DNA of 64,000 nucleotides, taken from NCBI GenBank assembly GCA_963718375.1, contig CAVQZD010000004.1, positions 186,001 through 250,000 of the forward strand, in the 5' to 3' direction. The stretch's first letter is position 1. Every line of letters starts with the position of its first letter. Made by a program: the position numbers and the translations under genes. This document shows positions 1 through 9,177 of the stretch, piece by piece. Origin of the DNA: RBG-16-64-13 sp963718375. Lineage in GTDB: Bacteria > Actinomycetota > Thermoleophilia > RBG-16-64-13. Under the pieces are notes generated by a model. The model searched no databases. It saw only the letters and a list, made by a program, of their open reading frames with translations, and had not been told where the DNA came from.

Positions 1-61
1 TTCCCACGCGCTCGAATATCTGATACGGAGTGCGCGAGCCAGCGAGTTTGGACAGGACGCC

Positions 62-496
62 ATGACACGCTCTTCGCGGATCATACGCGCCCTCTTGGTG
101 CTACTGTCGCTGACCGGCTACATGGCGGCCTTCTACCTGACCCTCGTGCGCTTTCGCGGAGGGATACCGCGCTGTTACGTGGTGGAGGGTTGCGCCGTCG
201 TGCAGACCAGCAAGTACGCGACCATACTGGGGGTCCCCATCGCCCTGCTCGGCACCCTCTACTTCGCCTTGATTTTCTAACTGGGCATCGCGCTGCTGGC
301 CACGCCGGGCCGCAAGGTGGTGCTGGGGTACAAGATCTTGGCCTTCGCCAGAGCGCTGGCAGCCGTACCGCTGTTCCTGCTGCAGGCCGCGGTCCTGCAT
401 GCCTATTGCACGTACTGCCTGGTGACCGAGTTCGTCCTTGTGGTCACCTGGCTGGTGAGCCTGACTCTGAAGGTGCCCAGAGCCGGAGTCTTATGA
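62..496 (+). pseudogene. VKOR-family disulfide-bond protein, interrupted by an in-frame TAA
   Basis: The reading frame encodes a vitamin K epoxide reductase-like membrane protein of about 144 codons, but codon 73 (278-280) is TAA. Both halves stay in the same frame. The first half has an N-terminal membrane segment and the family pattern of a paired Cys (C38 and C44) followed by V, S and Y and a G-x-P helix. The second half carries the CxxC active site (CTYC, after HAY) between hydrophobic helices and ends with TGA at 494-496. VKOR proteins reoxidise a DsbA- or thioredoxin-like partner outside the membrane using quinone. The start at 62 has an AGGA box eight bases upstream. The frame is also open back to base 2, so a longer N-terminus cannot be excluded. 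Without the stop the protein would look intact, so this is either recent inactivation or a base error. Confidence 0.75.
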
Positions 497-625
497 GCCT
501 CGCTCCTTCCTCCCACGGCACCCCGTTCTTGCCGTCTGACCGGAATCTAGCGACAGTCTGTGCTTTTCGCGCGAGTGATCGAGAGTACTCGAACGCGGTC
601 TCGCGCGGGAAGTACAGACTGGCCC

Positions 626-2800
626 CTAGCACACCACCAGTATCGGCCTGTGGCACCTCAGACAACGGTCGGCCTCGGCGGTCACCTGCGCCAAGTCGTA
701 GCCTAGCTCCACAGCTTCGAAGTCGTCCTTGCGCTCGTCGATGCTGCGCACCGGCATGGGCTGGCGCTTGCCGTAGTCCACACACTCCGCCAGCGGTTCG
801 CCACTCGTCTGGGCACCCAGGTAGACGGCCAGACGTCGGGTCTTGTCCTCCAGGTCCTCGGCCACCGGCTCACCGCGCAGGTATTTATCCATATACTTGG
901 CGGCCTTCTTGCCGGCGTTGATGGCCTCGATGACAGTGCCGCCACCCGTCACGGCGTCGCCACCCATGAACACGTTGGGCTTGCTGGTCTGTAGCGTGTT
1001 CTTGTCGATGTCGATGTAGCCGTACTTGTTGAACTCCAGCGAACCGTCACCCTCGAAGGGCGCGAAGTCCGGCTTCTGACCGACGGCCGCCAGGATGCTG
1101 CTGGCGCCGAGCACGAACGGGGCCATGTCGGTGGGCACGGGCTTGCGCCGGCCGCTCTCGTCGGGCTCGCCCAACTCCATCTGCTGGCAGACCAGGCCGT
1201 TCACTTCAGCATCACCCTTGCACTCCATGGGAGCAGCCAGGTAGTTGAAGTGCACGCCCTCTTCTTCAGCCTCTTCGATCTCCCAGGGGTTGGCCGGCAT
1301 CTCGTTCTTGGTGCGGCGGTAGACCACTTGCACGTTCTTGGCGCCCAGGCGGACGGCAGTGCGGGCCGCGTCCATGGCGGAGTTGCCACCGCCCAGCACC
1401 AGGACGTCGTCACCGACCTCCACGTCTTCGTGCAGGGCCACCTTGCGCAAGAACTCTATGGCATCCATGGCCCCGGGCAGATCCTCGCCGGGGATGCCCA
1501 GCGGACGCCCCAGATGCGCCCCGATGGCGATGAAGATGGCCTCATACTCTTTGTTCAGGTCGTCCCAAGAGATGTCGCGTCCCACACGGGTGTTGTAGCG
1601 GAACTCCACGCCCTCCTGGGCGATGAGTTCGGCCTCACGATAGATGACGTCACGCGGCAGGCGGTACTCGGGGATGCCCACGTGCACCATGCCGCCCGGT
1701 ACGGGGAGATCCTCGAAGACGGTGGGCTTGTATCCACGACGGGCCAAGAAGTAGCCGGCGGAGAGTCCGGCCGGTCCCGCGCCGATGACGGCCACCTTCT
1801 TGCCGCATGCGGCCTGCTTGTCGTCCAACTTGCAGGTGACCTCGATCGGCCGCTGGCTGAGCTGGACCGTGGTGAGTTCGCTGACCTCGTGCGGCGCGCC
1901 CGCGACCAGCGCGGCGCCGCCGGCGGCCTCGATGGCCTCAGGCGTGGCGCCCGCCACCGGGTCGACCATCCACTTGAGCAGACCCTTCTCATCCACCAGA
2001 CCTTCAGCCCGGTCGGCCGCCCAACGCTTGATGTTGTTGATGGCTATGGGTTCACCCGAAGGCGCCAGCGTGCACTTGCTCTCGCAAGGATGCGGACAGG
2101 TGCGTCCGATGATGGCCGGGAGCGGATTGTCGCGCTTCACGATGGTGGTCGCCAGATTGGCGTGTTCCTCCAAGCTCTGAAAGATGTAGGCAGCGCAGTC
2201 CACAGTCGAGGGGCACGTGGAGCGGCACGGCGCAGTCATCCAGCCGTATGTGGTCTGGGGCTCGCAGGCGTGACCAGCGGCGTGAGCCGCGAAGTGCTCC
2301 CCCCCAAGGTCGAGCAGCGCCAGGATGGGCTCCTTGATGGTGTTGGCCACGCCGCACCAGGCAGAGTCCTCGATGTTCTCGGCCAGGCGGCGGATCTTGT
2401 CGACGATACCCTCAGTCGCCGTTGCTGCGTCCCCCGCGACCTTTGCCTCGGCGCCCGCCGGCACCCAAGGGTCGCGCTTGACCTCAGCCTCGGCCGCCTC
2501 CTCGCCGCCACCCCCCGCGGCCAGCTCTTCGAACAGGGTGCGCATGACGTCCACCCCGATGCGGCACGGCCCGCAGCGGCCACACGACTCCTCCTGGATG
2601 AGCTTGAGGTAGTCGAGCGCCAGGTCGACGACACAGACCTCACCGTTCAAGACCACCCCCCGCCAGGAGATGATCGCTCTAACCTCGGATAGATCGGACT
2701 GCTTCAGCCGATCCAACACCTCAGCGGCCGAGGGGCCGCCGTACTTGTCACTCAGAGCCGCGGTCGGCTCGCTTACTGTCGCTGGTGATGCCTGGGGCAT
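626..2800 (-). CDS. NuoF-type Fe-S domain fused to GltD-like NAD(P)/FAD oxidoreductase
   Basis: A cytoplasmic oxidoreductase of 724 residues. The N-terminal part holds the iron-sulfur motif of the NADH dehydrogenase 51-kDa subunit (CGRCGPCRIG, Cys 73, 76 and 79, with a later WCGVANT Cys). The rest is a glutamate synthase small-subunit-type module: an Fe-S helical domain (CRSTCP, CPHPCESKC), an FAD Rossmann motif (VIGAGPAGLSAGYF), an NAD(P)H Rossmann motif (VLGGGNSAMDAAR) and the closing GGDAVTGGGTVIEAI stretch. It ends with CLRCH. Such proteins pass electrons between NAD(P)H and an Fe-S or flavin partner; no glutamate synthase large subunit is nearby. I chose the ATG at 2800 because AGGAGG lies nine bases upstream; the frame is open to 2851. 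It appears monocistronic and is divergent from the HIT gene. The electron partner is unknown. Confidence 0.85.
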   Translation of the reverse strand: MPQASPATVSEPTAALSDKYGGPSAAEVLDRLKQSDLSEVRAIISWRGVVLNGEVCVVDLALDYLKLIQEESCGRCGPCRIGVDVMRTLFEELAAGGGGEEAAEAEVKRDPWVPAGAEAKVAGDAATATEGIVDKIRRLAENIEDSAWCGVANTIKEPILALLDLGGEHFAAHAAGHACEPQTTYGWMTAPCRSTCPSTVDCAAYIFQSLEEHANLATTIVKRDNPLPAIIGRTCPHPCESKCTLAPSGEPIAINNIKRWAADRAEGLVDEKGLLKWMVDPVAGATPEAIEAAGGAALVAGAPHEVSELTTVQLSQRPIEVTCKLDDKQAACGKKVAVIGAGPAGLSAGYFLARRGYKPTVFEDLPVPGGMVHVGIPEYRLPRDVIYREAELIAQEGVEFRYNTRVGRDISWDDLNKEYEAIFIAIGAHLGRPLGIPGEDLPGAMDAIEFLRKVALHEDVEVGDDVLVLGGGNSAMDAARTAVRLGAKNVQVVYRRTKNEMPANPWEIEEAEEEGVHFNYLAAPMECKGDAEVNGLVCQQMELGEPDESGRRKPVPTDMAPFVLGASSILAAVGQKPDFAPFEGDGSLEFNKYGYIDIDKNTLQTSKPNVFMGGDAVTGGGTVIEAINAGKKAAKYMDKYLRGEPVAEDLEDKTRRLAVYLGAQTSGEPLAECVDYGKRQPMPVRSIDERKDDFEAVELGYDLAQVTAEADRCLRCHRPILVVC

Positions 2801-3165
2801 CCTGCCGAACCTCCTCGAGACCGCTACATACGACTTTGCGGCAGAAGACACCGCCGCGGGTCAGCCCAAACAGCGAGCGCGCAGGCGTCGCTGAGGGTGA
2901 CACTGATTCAGGTCTAATAGGATAACCCATCGGGCGCCCTGACGGGCGACGTGGGCCTCGTGCGGGCGTGGCTCGGGACTGACGTGGGACTGACGCGGGC
3001 CTCCGTCTGACCCCGGGCTGCCCGGTCCCGCGCCCGCGCGTGCACCCCGACCGCGTGGAACCGGCCTTTGTGTGGGCCCCGTCACAACCCCGAAGGCCGC
3101 GCCGAGGGGCTGTTTGGCGCGCCCAGATGGTAAACTGCCGGTTCACACTCGGCTGAGGGAGTGGC
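2801..3165. other. Divergent intergenic region, no gene seen
   Basis: These 365 bases separate two divergent genes and must carry both promoters. The stretch is very G+C-rich, with a short direct repeat (GGGACTGACG about 2985-3000). A plausible -10 (TAAACT, about 3130) precedes the HIT gene, whose start has a GAGGGAG Shine-Dalgarno. Minus-strand frames run through but have no start with a ribosome site and no recognisable product, so I do not call a gene. Confidence 0.4.
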
Positions 3166-3660
3166 ATGGAAAGGCTTTGGGCGCCCTGGAGGTTAGGTTA
3201 CGTGACCAAGGACAAGCCCGGTGGCTGCATCTTCTGTGATAAACCCAAGACCGGCGACGACCGCGCCACGCACATCGTCCACAGGGGCGATTACGCGTAC
3301 GTGATGCTGAATACCTACCCGTACAACAACGGCCATACCTTGATCGCTCCGTTCGCGCACGTCGCGGCCCTGGAGGAACTACCTCCCGCCACGCTGCACG
3401 AGATGACGGACCTCGCTCAGCTGTGTCTGCGCGCCATGAAAGCGTCGTTCAAGGCCGGGGGCTTCAATATGGGTTTCAACCTGGGCTCGGTCGGAGGAGC
3501 AGGCATCCAAGACCACCTTCACATGCACATCGTGCCGCGCTGGTTGGGGGACACCAACTTCATGCCGGTGGTGGCTGACGTGCGCGTCATCCCTCAGTCA
3601 CTCGACGATACGTACGATCAGCTCGTGGAGGCGTTCCGGCTTGCCGAACGCCCGGCATAG
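3166..3660 (+). CDS. HIT-family nucleotide hydrolase/phosphorylase
   Basis: A 164-residue histidine-triad protein. The triad HLHMH (His 117, 119, 121) sits in QDHLHMHIVPRW, preceded by the conserved N-terminal MERLWAPWR and a Cys pair (CIFC, 21-24) that may bind zinc. This subgroup resembles the actinobacterial Ap4A phosphorylase/hydrolase type, which splits dinucleoside polyphosphates in the cytoplasm; the family call is firm, the exact substrate is inferred. Length is normal. GAGGGAG precedes the ATG at a good distance. It is transcribed alone or with the interrupted muramidase-like gene 38 bases downstream. Confidence 0.9.
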   Translation: MERLWAPWRLGYVTKDKPGGCIFCDKPKTGDDRATHIVHRGDYAYVMLNTYPYNNGHTLIAPFAHVAALEELPPATLHEMTDLAQLCLRAMKASFKAGGFNMGFNLGSVGGAGIQDHLHMHIVPRWLGDTNFMPVVADVRVIPQSLDDTYDQLVEAFRLAERPA

Positions 3661-3698
3661 ACGATCAGACTCAGCCTATTACTAGGATTGCTCACCAT

Positions 3699-5024
3699 AT
3701 GATTCCATCTCGCACACCGAAAACGCGCGTACGGCGCATCGGAATATGGGCATCTCCGTTGTTGGCGGTGGTCGCGCTCGTCGTGTTCTTCACAGTCGGG
3801 CCCATGATGCCCGAGGCTCGGGCCGCTTCTGACTCTCTAGCGCAGCAGTTGGAGCAGAAGGTCGCGGCGGCCGAACAGGCCAACGCCACATACCAGGCTT
3901 TGGTCAAGGAGCTGGAGTCCCTCCAGAAGGAATCCGATACCCGGGCCGCCAACCTTGCCCAACTCGACGAGCAGATAACCGGGGTCCAGAACGATATCGA
4001 CCAGGCCGAGGTCGACCTGGCTGCCTTGCGTATCCAGCTCGAGCAACGCCTCGTGAACATCTATAAGGATGGCGGCTCTTGGTCGGTACGCTACTTGGAG
4101 GCGTTGGTGGCCGAGGAGAATCTCACTGACATCTTCAGGATCATTGACATGCTGTCCGACTTAGCCGGCGAGGACGAGAGACTCTTCACCGAGGTCGAGG
4201 ACTACTTGGGCGAGTCCAAGACGAACAAGACCCTGCTGGAGCAGAAGAAGACCGAGCAACAGTCCGAACTGGATTGACTGGTGCAGTCACAGAATCAGTT
4301 GTCGGCGAAGAAGACGCAGGCTTGGGCACAGAAGCAGCGCCTCGATACCCAGGTCGCCAGCCTGAACGCACAGATCGCGCAGGCGAAGGCCGCTGCGGCC
4401 GCCGCGCGCCTAAAAGCCGTGTCTGATTCGGCCAACCAGGCGTCGAACAAGGTAGGGGCCCCGTCCGGCGGCGGCTCTACTAGTGCCGGCTACCCGAGTT
4501 CGTCGGCCCAGGTGAACGCTCAGGCTCGCTTCATCGAGAATACTTACCTCGCACCCCGCAAGAGCGCACTCTCGGGCATGCAGATCATGGAACTCTGGAG
4601 AAAGTACGGCATGACTCCCGCCCAAAGCCTGGCGGTGCTCAACGCGGAGTCGGGCATGGGGAGTCTGAAGTATGGCGGCCGGCTTGTGACTGAAGGCAAC
4701 AACTTCGGCTGCATGGGCTACGGCTCCAACCCCGCCTGGGCGAGTTGGCCACCTCCCATCTCCTTCGGCAAGATAGAGGTGGGCGGACGCTCCTGGATGA
4801 AGTTCTACAGCGTCGCGGACGGCATCGAGGCGTGGGGCAGGTATATCGCCCACGGACGCGGCAGGGACTGCTACCGCCCGCTCATGCGCAACGGCGACTG
4901 GGCCGCGTTCGCCGACATCTACTACGGTTCGAACGTTGCGGGCAAGGCAAAATACATAGAGCGGGTCACCTGGGCCTACAACATGCTCAAGCAGACTTCG
5001 GCCGCCGCGGGCTACAGCTGGTAG
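3699..5024 (+). pseudogene. Secreted coiled-coil protein with C-terminal glucosaminidase/lysozyme-like domain, split by in-frame TGA
   Basis: Two consecutive open segments share one frame and are separated only by a TGA at 4275-4277, after ELD and before LVQSQNQLS. Together they encode about 441 codons: a signal peptide or anchor (residues about 14-42, ending in EARAAS), a long heptad-rich coiled coil like those of PcsB/CwlO-type cell-wall hydrolases, a low-complexity Gly/Ser linker, and a C-terminal fold with LAVLNAESGMG (candidate catalytic Glu) and the GGR-W-FY and YGSNVAGKAKYI elements of glucosaminidase-type muramidases. The coiled coil continues smoothly over the stop, so the break lies within one domain. 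The expected role is peptidoglycan cleavage outside the cell. The downstream piece has no good ribosome site, so separate translation is unlikely. Interruption by mutation or base error are both possible. Confidence 0.75.
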
Positions 5025-5060
5025 CCGCACCCCTTCGGCCGGTCGCGACGGCCCTCCGCC

Positions 5061-6107
5061 TCACTGCTCACACAGGAAGGTGAGATAGTCGTAGATCTCT
5101 TGAGAAGGTCCTTTGCCTGCGTTGTTCGCGATCCATTGCCCGGAAACTGGCTCGAAACAAGCCTTCCACAGAGCCAACTCTGCCTCCGTCGGCACAACCA
5201 CGGTCTGACCCTCGCACTTCTGCCAACCCCCCGCCTCCACCTCGACGGCGGCCGCTCTCATGGCAGCGTCGAGCCACGGGGTGAGTCCGTCGATGGTCGC
5301 CCGTACGTCGTCGGGCAGACTGTCCCACACCTCGCGGTTCATCACTAGGGCGCTCGCGCTGCCGCCCATCCCCAGATTCAGGTGATGGTCGAATATCTCC
5401 TGTAGACCACGGTCGGTCACGACGTACACTGGAGCCATACAGCCGACGATGAGTCCCTTGCCGGCGGCCGTCGCCCAGTCACCGGACGACACGTTGACGC
5501 TGATGGCTCCTGCGGCCTGTGCAAGCGACACGCTGTCTCCCAGTGCAGCGATCTTGAGATCGACCAGATCGGCCGGCACCCGGATCTCAGTGTCCTCCAC
5601 GTGCACTGAGGTGCTGGTGGCCACGCTCTTGCCCAGCACCTTGACGCTGCTGAGCTCCGCGGCCATCTCGGGAAACCGGTCTATCAGCCGATCCCAAATC
5701 TCGGTGCCCCTGCCACTGGGTATTGCGACTGATCCCAAGGTGACCACACTATTGAGACTCCAGCGACTCCCCACGAACGCGAGGTTGATCATCGCTGCAT
5801 CGCAGACACCATCCTCGGTCGCCTCGAGGGCCTCCCTGCCCTTGGCAAGCGTCTCTAGCGGGTAGACGGTGAAGTGCACGCGACCATCGGTGGCCTCTTC
5901 GACCTTGTCCGCCCATGCTTGAACCACTTTGGCGGGAGGAGCACTCGCAGGGATATGGTGGCTCAGCCTGAGCTGATACACCTCGTCGTCTGACGCTGCC
6001 GGTGAGTCACCACAGGCTGCGACCAGCGCGCCGAGCACGGCCATAAGCAGCACGGTGGCGACCACGCATACGCGAGCCCACGGGGACTTGCACGTCTTCA
6101 CCGGCAT
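5061..6107 (-). CDS. TRAP-type (DctP family) solute-binding lipoprotein
   Basis: A 348-residue extracytoplasmic binding protein with a basic N-terminus, one hydrophobic segment and a lipobox (LVAAC, Cys 32), so it should be membrane-anchored outside a monoderm cell. The mature part starts YQLRLSHHIPASAPPAKVVQAWADKVEEA, the usual opening of DctP proteins, which capture C4-dicarboxylates, keto acids or other organic anions. No DctQ or DctM membrane subunits are in the window. It follows the tannase-like gene by 36 bases on the same strand, so it is probably the last gene of the dpp-like operon. AGAAGG precedes the ATG. An orphan receptor or one using a distant transporter is possible; the ligand is unknown. 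Confidence 0.85.
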   Translation of the reverse strand: MPVKTCKSPWARVCVVATVLLMAVLGALVAACGDSPAASDDEVYQLRLSHHIPASAPPAKVVQAWADKVEEATDGRVHFTVYPLETLAKGREALEATEDGVCDAAMINLAFVGSRWSLNSVVTLGSVAIPSGRGTEIWDRLIDRFPEMAAELSSVKVLGKSVATSTSVHVEDTEIRVPADLVDLKIAALGDSVSLAQAAGAISVNVSSGDWATAAGKGLIVGCMAPVYVVTDRGLQEIFDHHLNLGMGGSASALVMNREVWDSLPDDVRATIDGLTPWLDAAMRAAAVEVEAGGWQKCEGQTVVVPTEAELALWKACFEPVSGQWIANNAGKGPSQEIYDYLTFLCEQ

Positions 6108-6143
6108 CCCTTCTCTACAAGCCTAGACTTCTGAGAGGCGAGC

Positions 6144-7537
6144 CTAGGCACCTGTGATCCGACCGACCCAATCGATGAACCCTTCTGCGTCTTCATCTAT
6201 ACAGTGCGCCGCGTCCCAGAACAACCAGGTGTCAACGTCCTTGCCCAAGTGCTCCAGCCCGACAGCCAAGTTGACTATCGCCGTCAATGATATCCCCGTC
6301 TCACCCGTACCCCGTCGGAGCCACCAGTGTCGGGCAGAGCCGGGGTTGCGCTGGAACACGAAGGTCATCGGGTTCATCAGCTCGGCGAGCATCTTCACCT
6401 CCGGATCCACCTCAGCGTGTGGGTCGCCCGAGGCCTTGCGTAGACTGAACTCGGTGAAGTGTCTAGCGTCTGTGGTCTTGTCGCCGAACAGCGACGGCTC
6501 CCCGAGTTTCATATCCAAGGTGTCGAACGATGGGACGCCCTTCCACCGCCCCGAGTTTCGCTGGTAGTCGGCGAATGTGAAGGCGGCCCGGTCACCGTCC
6601 CACGAGATCCAGTCGTGATTCGCCAGATACTCACGGCGCTCCGTATCCGACGACTCGCCCAGGAACTTCGTCGCCGACGGGAGCAGGTAGTAGCGAAGAA
6701 GGTACTCCCCGTAGCTGTCCGCGGTAAGGGGCCCGAAGCCGTCCCGCCCCTGCAGGCCTAGAGACGCCTGGTACTGAGCGAACAGGCTACTCAGTTCGGC
6801 AGAGAGCTCCTGGTCGACCTGCTGCTTCGACTGGTTGTGCAGCGAAGGACCATACATCCATTCGTAGGCCATATCTGCGTGAGCCAGGTCCATGATGGGC
6901 GAGTAGCAGCTCGCTGCGAATATGCTGTCGCTCTCCTGAGCGGCACCGATCTCTGCCAGATAACGGTCGTAGGGGGGGCTGTCGCCGGAGGCCCCAAGCA
7001 GGGCGGAGAGGCCGCCGCCCGCACTGCAGCCGGTCGAGACGATGCGCTCCACGTCACCGGGGATGAGGTCTCGGTTGTGGCGCAGATACCTCACCGCCGC
7101 CTTCAGGTCCACGATGGCCGCGGGAGCCTTGCCGTAGTAGCTACCGTCGGGGGCTTGGTTGTCGCGGCCGCGGGCACCGGGCCACACAACGACGTAGCCT
7201 CGTGCCAATGCCAACTCGGCGTGGCGGCTGCCCACCGTCCCTTCGCCGCGAGGGCCCCGCAGGTCTCCCCCTCTGTTGCTGGACGACATGAAACCGCCGA
7301 CCGCGTTCGTCAGCAGGATGGGACCCTCAGAAGCGTCTACCGCCACACCGTCGACCTCGACCGGCACCCTCACGTCGAGACTCTGGTAGTCCGCGTCCAC
7401 CGGAGCGGCGACGTAGGCCAGATGAGAATAGGAGCGATAGGTGACCTGGCTGAAGTGGGCACCAGCATGGTCTGCAGAGTGAAGTCGCCTGCGGGGAACC
7501 GCAGACTCCCGTCCCGCTTGCCCGATGCATCTCCCAC
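6144..7537 (-). pseudogene. Tannase-like alpha/beta hydrolase with an N-terminal frameshift
   Basis: The main frame encodes a subtype-B-tannase/BD-FAE-like serine hydrolase: the nucleophile elbow GCSAGGGLSALLG, a family-typical start VTYRSYSHLAYVAAPVD, and a late DAAHCIDED His region. That frame has no usable start: it runs back into the upstream gene. In the neighbouring frame a GTG at 7537, with GGAGG upstream and 15 bases after the preceding stop, opens GDASGKRDGSLRFPAGDFTLQTMLV, whose FTLQT element is what this family has just before VTYR. The two segments therefore belong to one gene with a one-base shift at about 7446-7465. The protein would be an esterase or acylhydrolase; no clear signal peptide is seen. 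It lies in the importer/flavoprotein operon and may hydrolyse the imported compound. Real decay and sequence error both fit. Confidence 0.7.
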
Positions 7538-7551
7538 TGCTCCGCCCCTCC

Positions 7552-9177
7552 CTACGCCCAAGGCACCAGAGGCGCCACCTTCTTGTCTGGTGATACGAAT
7601 ATGGCTTTCTGCGGGCAGTAATGCTCACAGTGCAGGCAGAGCATGCAGTCCTGCACATAGCTGATGGCGGCCCGGCTGCCGCAAGTCATGCAGCGCTTGG
7701 CCTCCCTGTCGGCCGTGTCCTCGTCGAAAGCCAGCTTGATCTCCTGAGTGCCGCCCGGTCGGTCGCCCACGGCCAGTCGCGGCGTGGGGTTGCGGGGGGC
7801 GGTCTCGATGCCTTCCTTGGGCAGCTTGGGCACCCTCCTGGCAGAGAGCTCCCTGCCTGCCTTCATATCCTGCTTCTTCAGGAACCGCTCGATGGACTCG
7901 GACGCTCGCTTGCCTGCCGCTATCGCCTGCACCACCGAGGCGGGGCCTGTCACCAGATCTCCGCCTGCGAACACGCCGGGAAGTGAGGTCGCCAGAGTGA
8001 TCGCATCGACCTGCACCGTGCCGCCCTTGGTGGTCTTCAACCCCTCGGGTAGCAGGGCCAGGTCGACGGCCTGGCCGACAGCCAGGATCACGGTATCGGC
8101 CTCGATGGTCTGCATGTTGGTCTCATCGTACGCCGGGCAGAACTGGCGTCTGTCGTCGTAGACGCTGGTGCACCAGACCAACTCCACTCCGCTGACCCGG
8201 CCGTCGGTCGCGACGAGCCGCTTCGGCCCCCAGCCGCACCGCATCCGCACCCCCTCTTCGAGCGCCTGCTCGACCTCATCGTCAAAGGCGGGCATCTCTC
8301 CCTCTTGCTCCAAGCACACGAGCTCGACGGTCTCCGCCCCCGCGTGCAGGGCGGTGAGCGCCACATCCATCGCCACATTGCCACCGCCGATGACAACGAC
8401 CTTGCCCTCGACCCGGGACCCTTTGCCCCGGTTGACGCCTGCCAGGTACTCCACTCCCCACAGGACGCCTTCGAGATCGGCACCCTCGATCTCAAGTCGC
8501 CGGCTGAGCTGACTGCCGGCGGCCCAGAACACTGCCTGGTACTCCTTCTGCAGCTTCTCCAGGGTCACGTCCTTGCCGACGGTGACCTTTGTCTTGAACT
8601 CGACCCCGAGGTGCTTGATGTAGTCGATCTGGGCGCCCAACACCTCCCTGGACAGACGGTACTCAGGGATACCGAGACGCATCATGCCTCCGAGCGACCC
8701 CTGGGCTTCGAAGACCGTCACGGGGTAGCCCGCCCGGACCAGGAAGTACGCCGCGGACAGCCCGGCCGGTCCTGAGCCGACGACCGCCACTTTGGCCGAG
8801 TAGACCTTCTGTGCAGGTTCGGGCTTGGCACTCAGCCATTGATCGGCGACGAAACGCTCCATGCTGTTGATGTTCACGGCCTCGTCCACTTCGCGTCTGG
8901 CGCAGTCGGACTCGCAGGGATGTGGACAGACCCGGCCTGTGACCGCGGGCAGCGGAAGCGACTCTCTGATGACCTGCATCGCCTCTTCGATCTGACCGTT
9001 CTTGAGGAGGTACATGTAGCCGCGCATGTCGACGCCGGCGGGGCAGGCCAGCCGGCACGGAGGCTCTTCCGCCCGGTCCGCCACCTCGGTGTCCAGCCGG
9101 ATGACGTCCAGCGGGCAGGTGATGACGCAGAGGCCACAGCCGTTACAGAGATCCTGGTCGACCAGTTCGATGGACAT
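7552..9177 (-). CDS. GltD-like NAD(P)/FAD oxidoreductase with ferredoxin domains at both ends
   Basis: This 541-residue protein begins with a ferredoxin motif (CNGCGLCVITCP, Cys 11, 14, 17, 21) and ends with a second one (CMTCG and CMLCLHCEHYCP). Between them is a glutamate synthase small-subunit-type core: the helical Fe-S segment CRLACP/CPHPCESDC, an FAD motif (VVGSGPAGLSAAYF) and an NAD(P)H motif (VIGGGNVAMDVAL). It should move electrons between NAD(P)H, flavin and Fe-S clusters in the cytoplasm. Its ATG overlaps the stop of the upstream flavoprotein gene (TAATG), so the two are translationally coupled and likely form a complex, with this subunit feeding or draining electrons. It is paralogous to the fusion protein at 626-2800 but lacks the NuoF-like part. 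Confidence 0.85.
   Translation of the reverse strand: MSIELVDQDLCNGCGLCVITCPLDVIRLDTEVADRAEEPPCRLACPAGVDMRGYMYLLKNGQIEEAMQVIRESLPLPAVTGRVCPHPCESDCARREVDEAVNINSMERFVADQWLSAKPEPAQKVYSAKVAVVGSGPAGLSAAYFLVRAGYPVTVFEAQGSLGGMMRLGIPEYRLSREVLGAQIDYIKHLGVEFKTKVTVGKDVTLEKLQKEYQAVFWAAGSQLSRRLEIEGADLEGVLWGVEYLAGVNRGKGSRVEGKVVVIGGGNVAMDVALTALHAGAETVELVCLEQEGEMPAFDDEVEQALEEGVRMRCGWGPKRLVATDGRVSGVELVWCTSVYDDRRQFCPAYDETNMQTIEADTVILAVGQAVDLALLPEGLKTTKGGTVQVDAITLATSLPGVFAGGDLVTGPASVVQAIAAGKRASESIERFLKKQDMKAGRELSARRVPKLPKEGIETAPRNPTPRLAVGDRPGGTQEIKLAFDEDTADREAKRCMTCGSRAAISYVQDCMLCLHCEHYCPQKAIFVSPDKKVAPLVPWA

Noticed and set aside
190..921. A 243-codon plus-strand frame overlapping the VKOR gene
   Set aside because: Arg- and Pro-rich translation without motifs; it spans the tail of a conserved minus-strand gene.
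1250..2692. A 480-codon open frame opposite the NuoF/GltD fusion
   Set aside because: It is an antisense shadow of a strongly conserved gene, shows no family motif and has no credible ribosome site.
4275..4277. TGA in the muramidase-like gene as selenocysteine or a reassigned sense codon
   Set aside because: No redox motif surrounds it, the neighbouring VKOR gene is broken by TAA, and TGA is used as a normal stop in coupled overlaps such as TGATG at 13190.
62..7537. Three interrupted genes as proof of genome decay
   Set aside because: All other genes in the window look intact, so consensus errors are at least as likely as decay.
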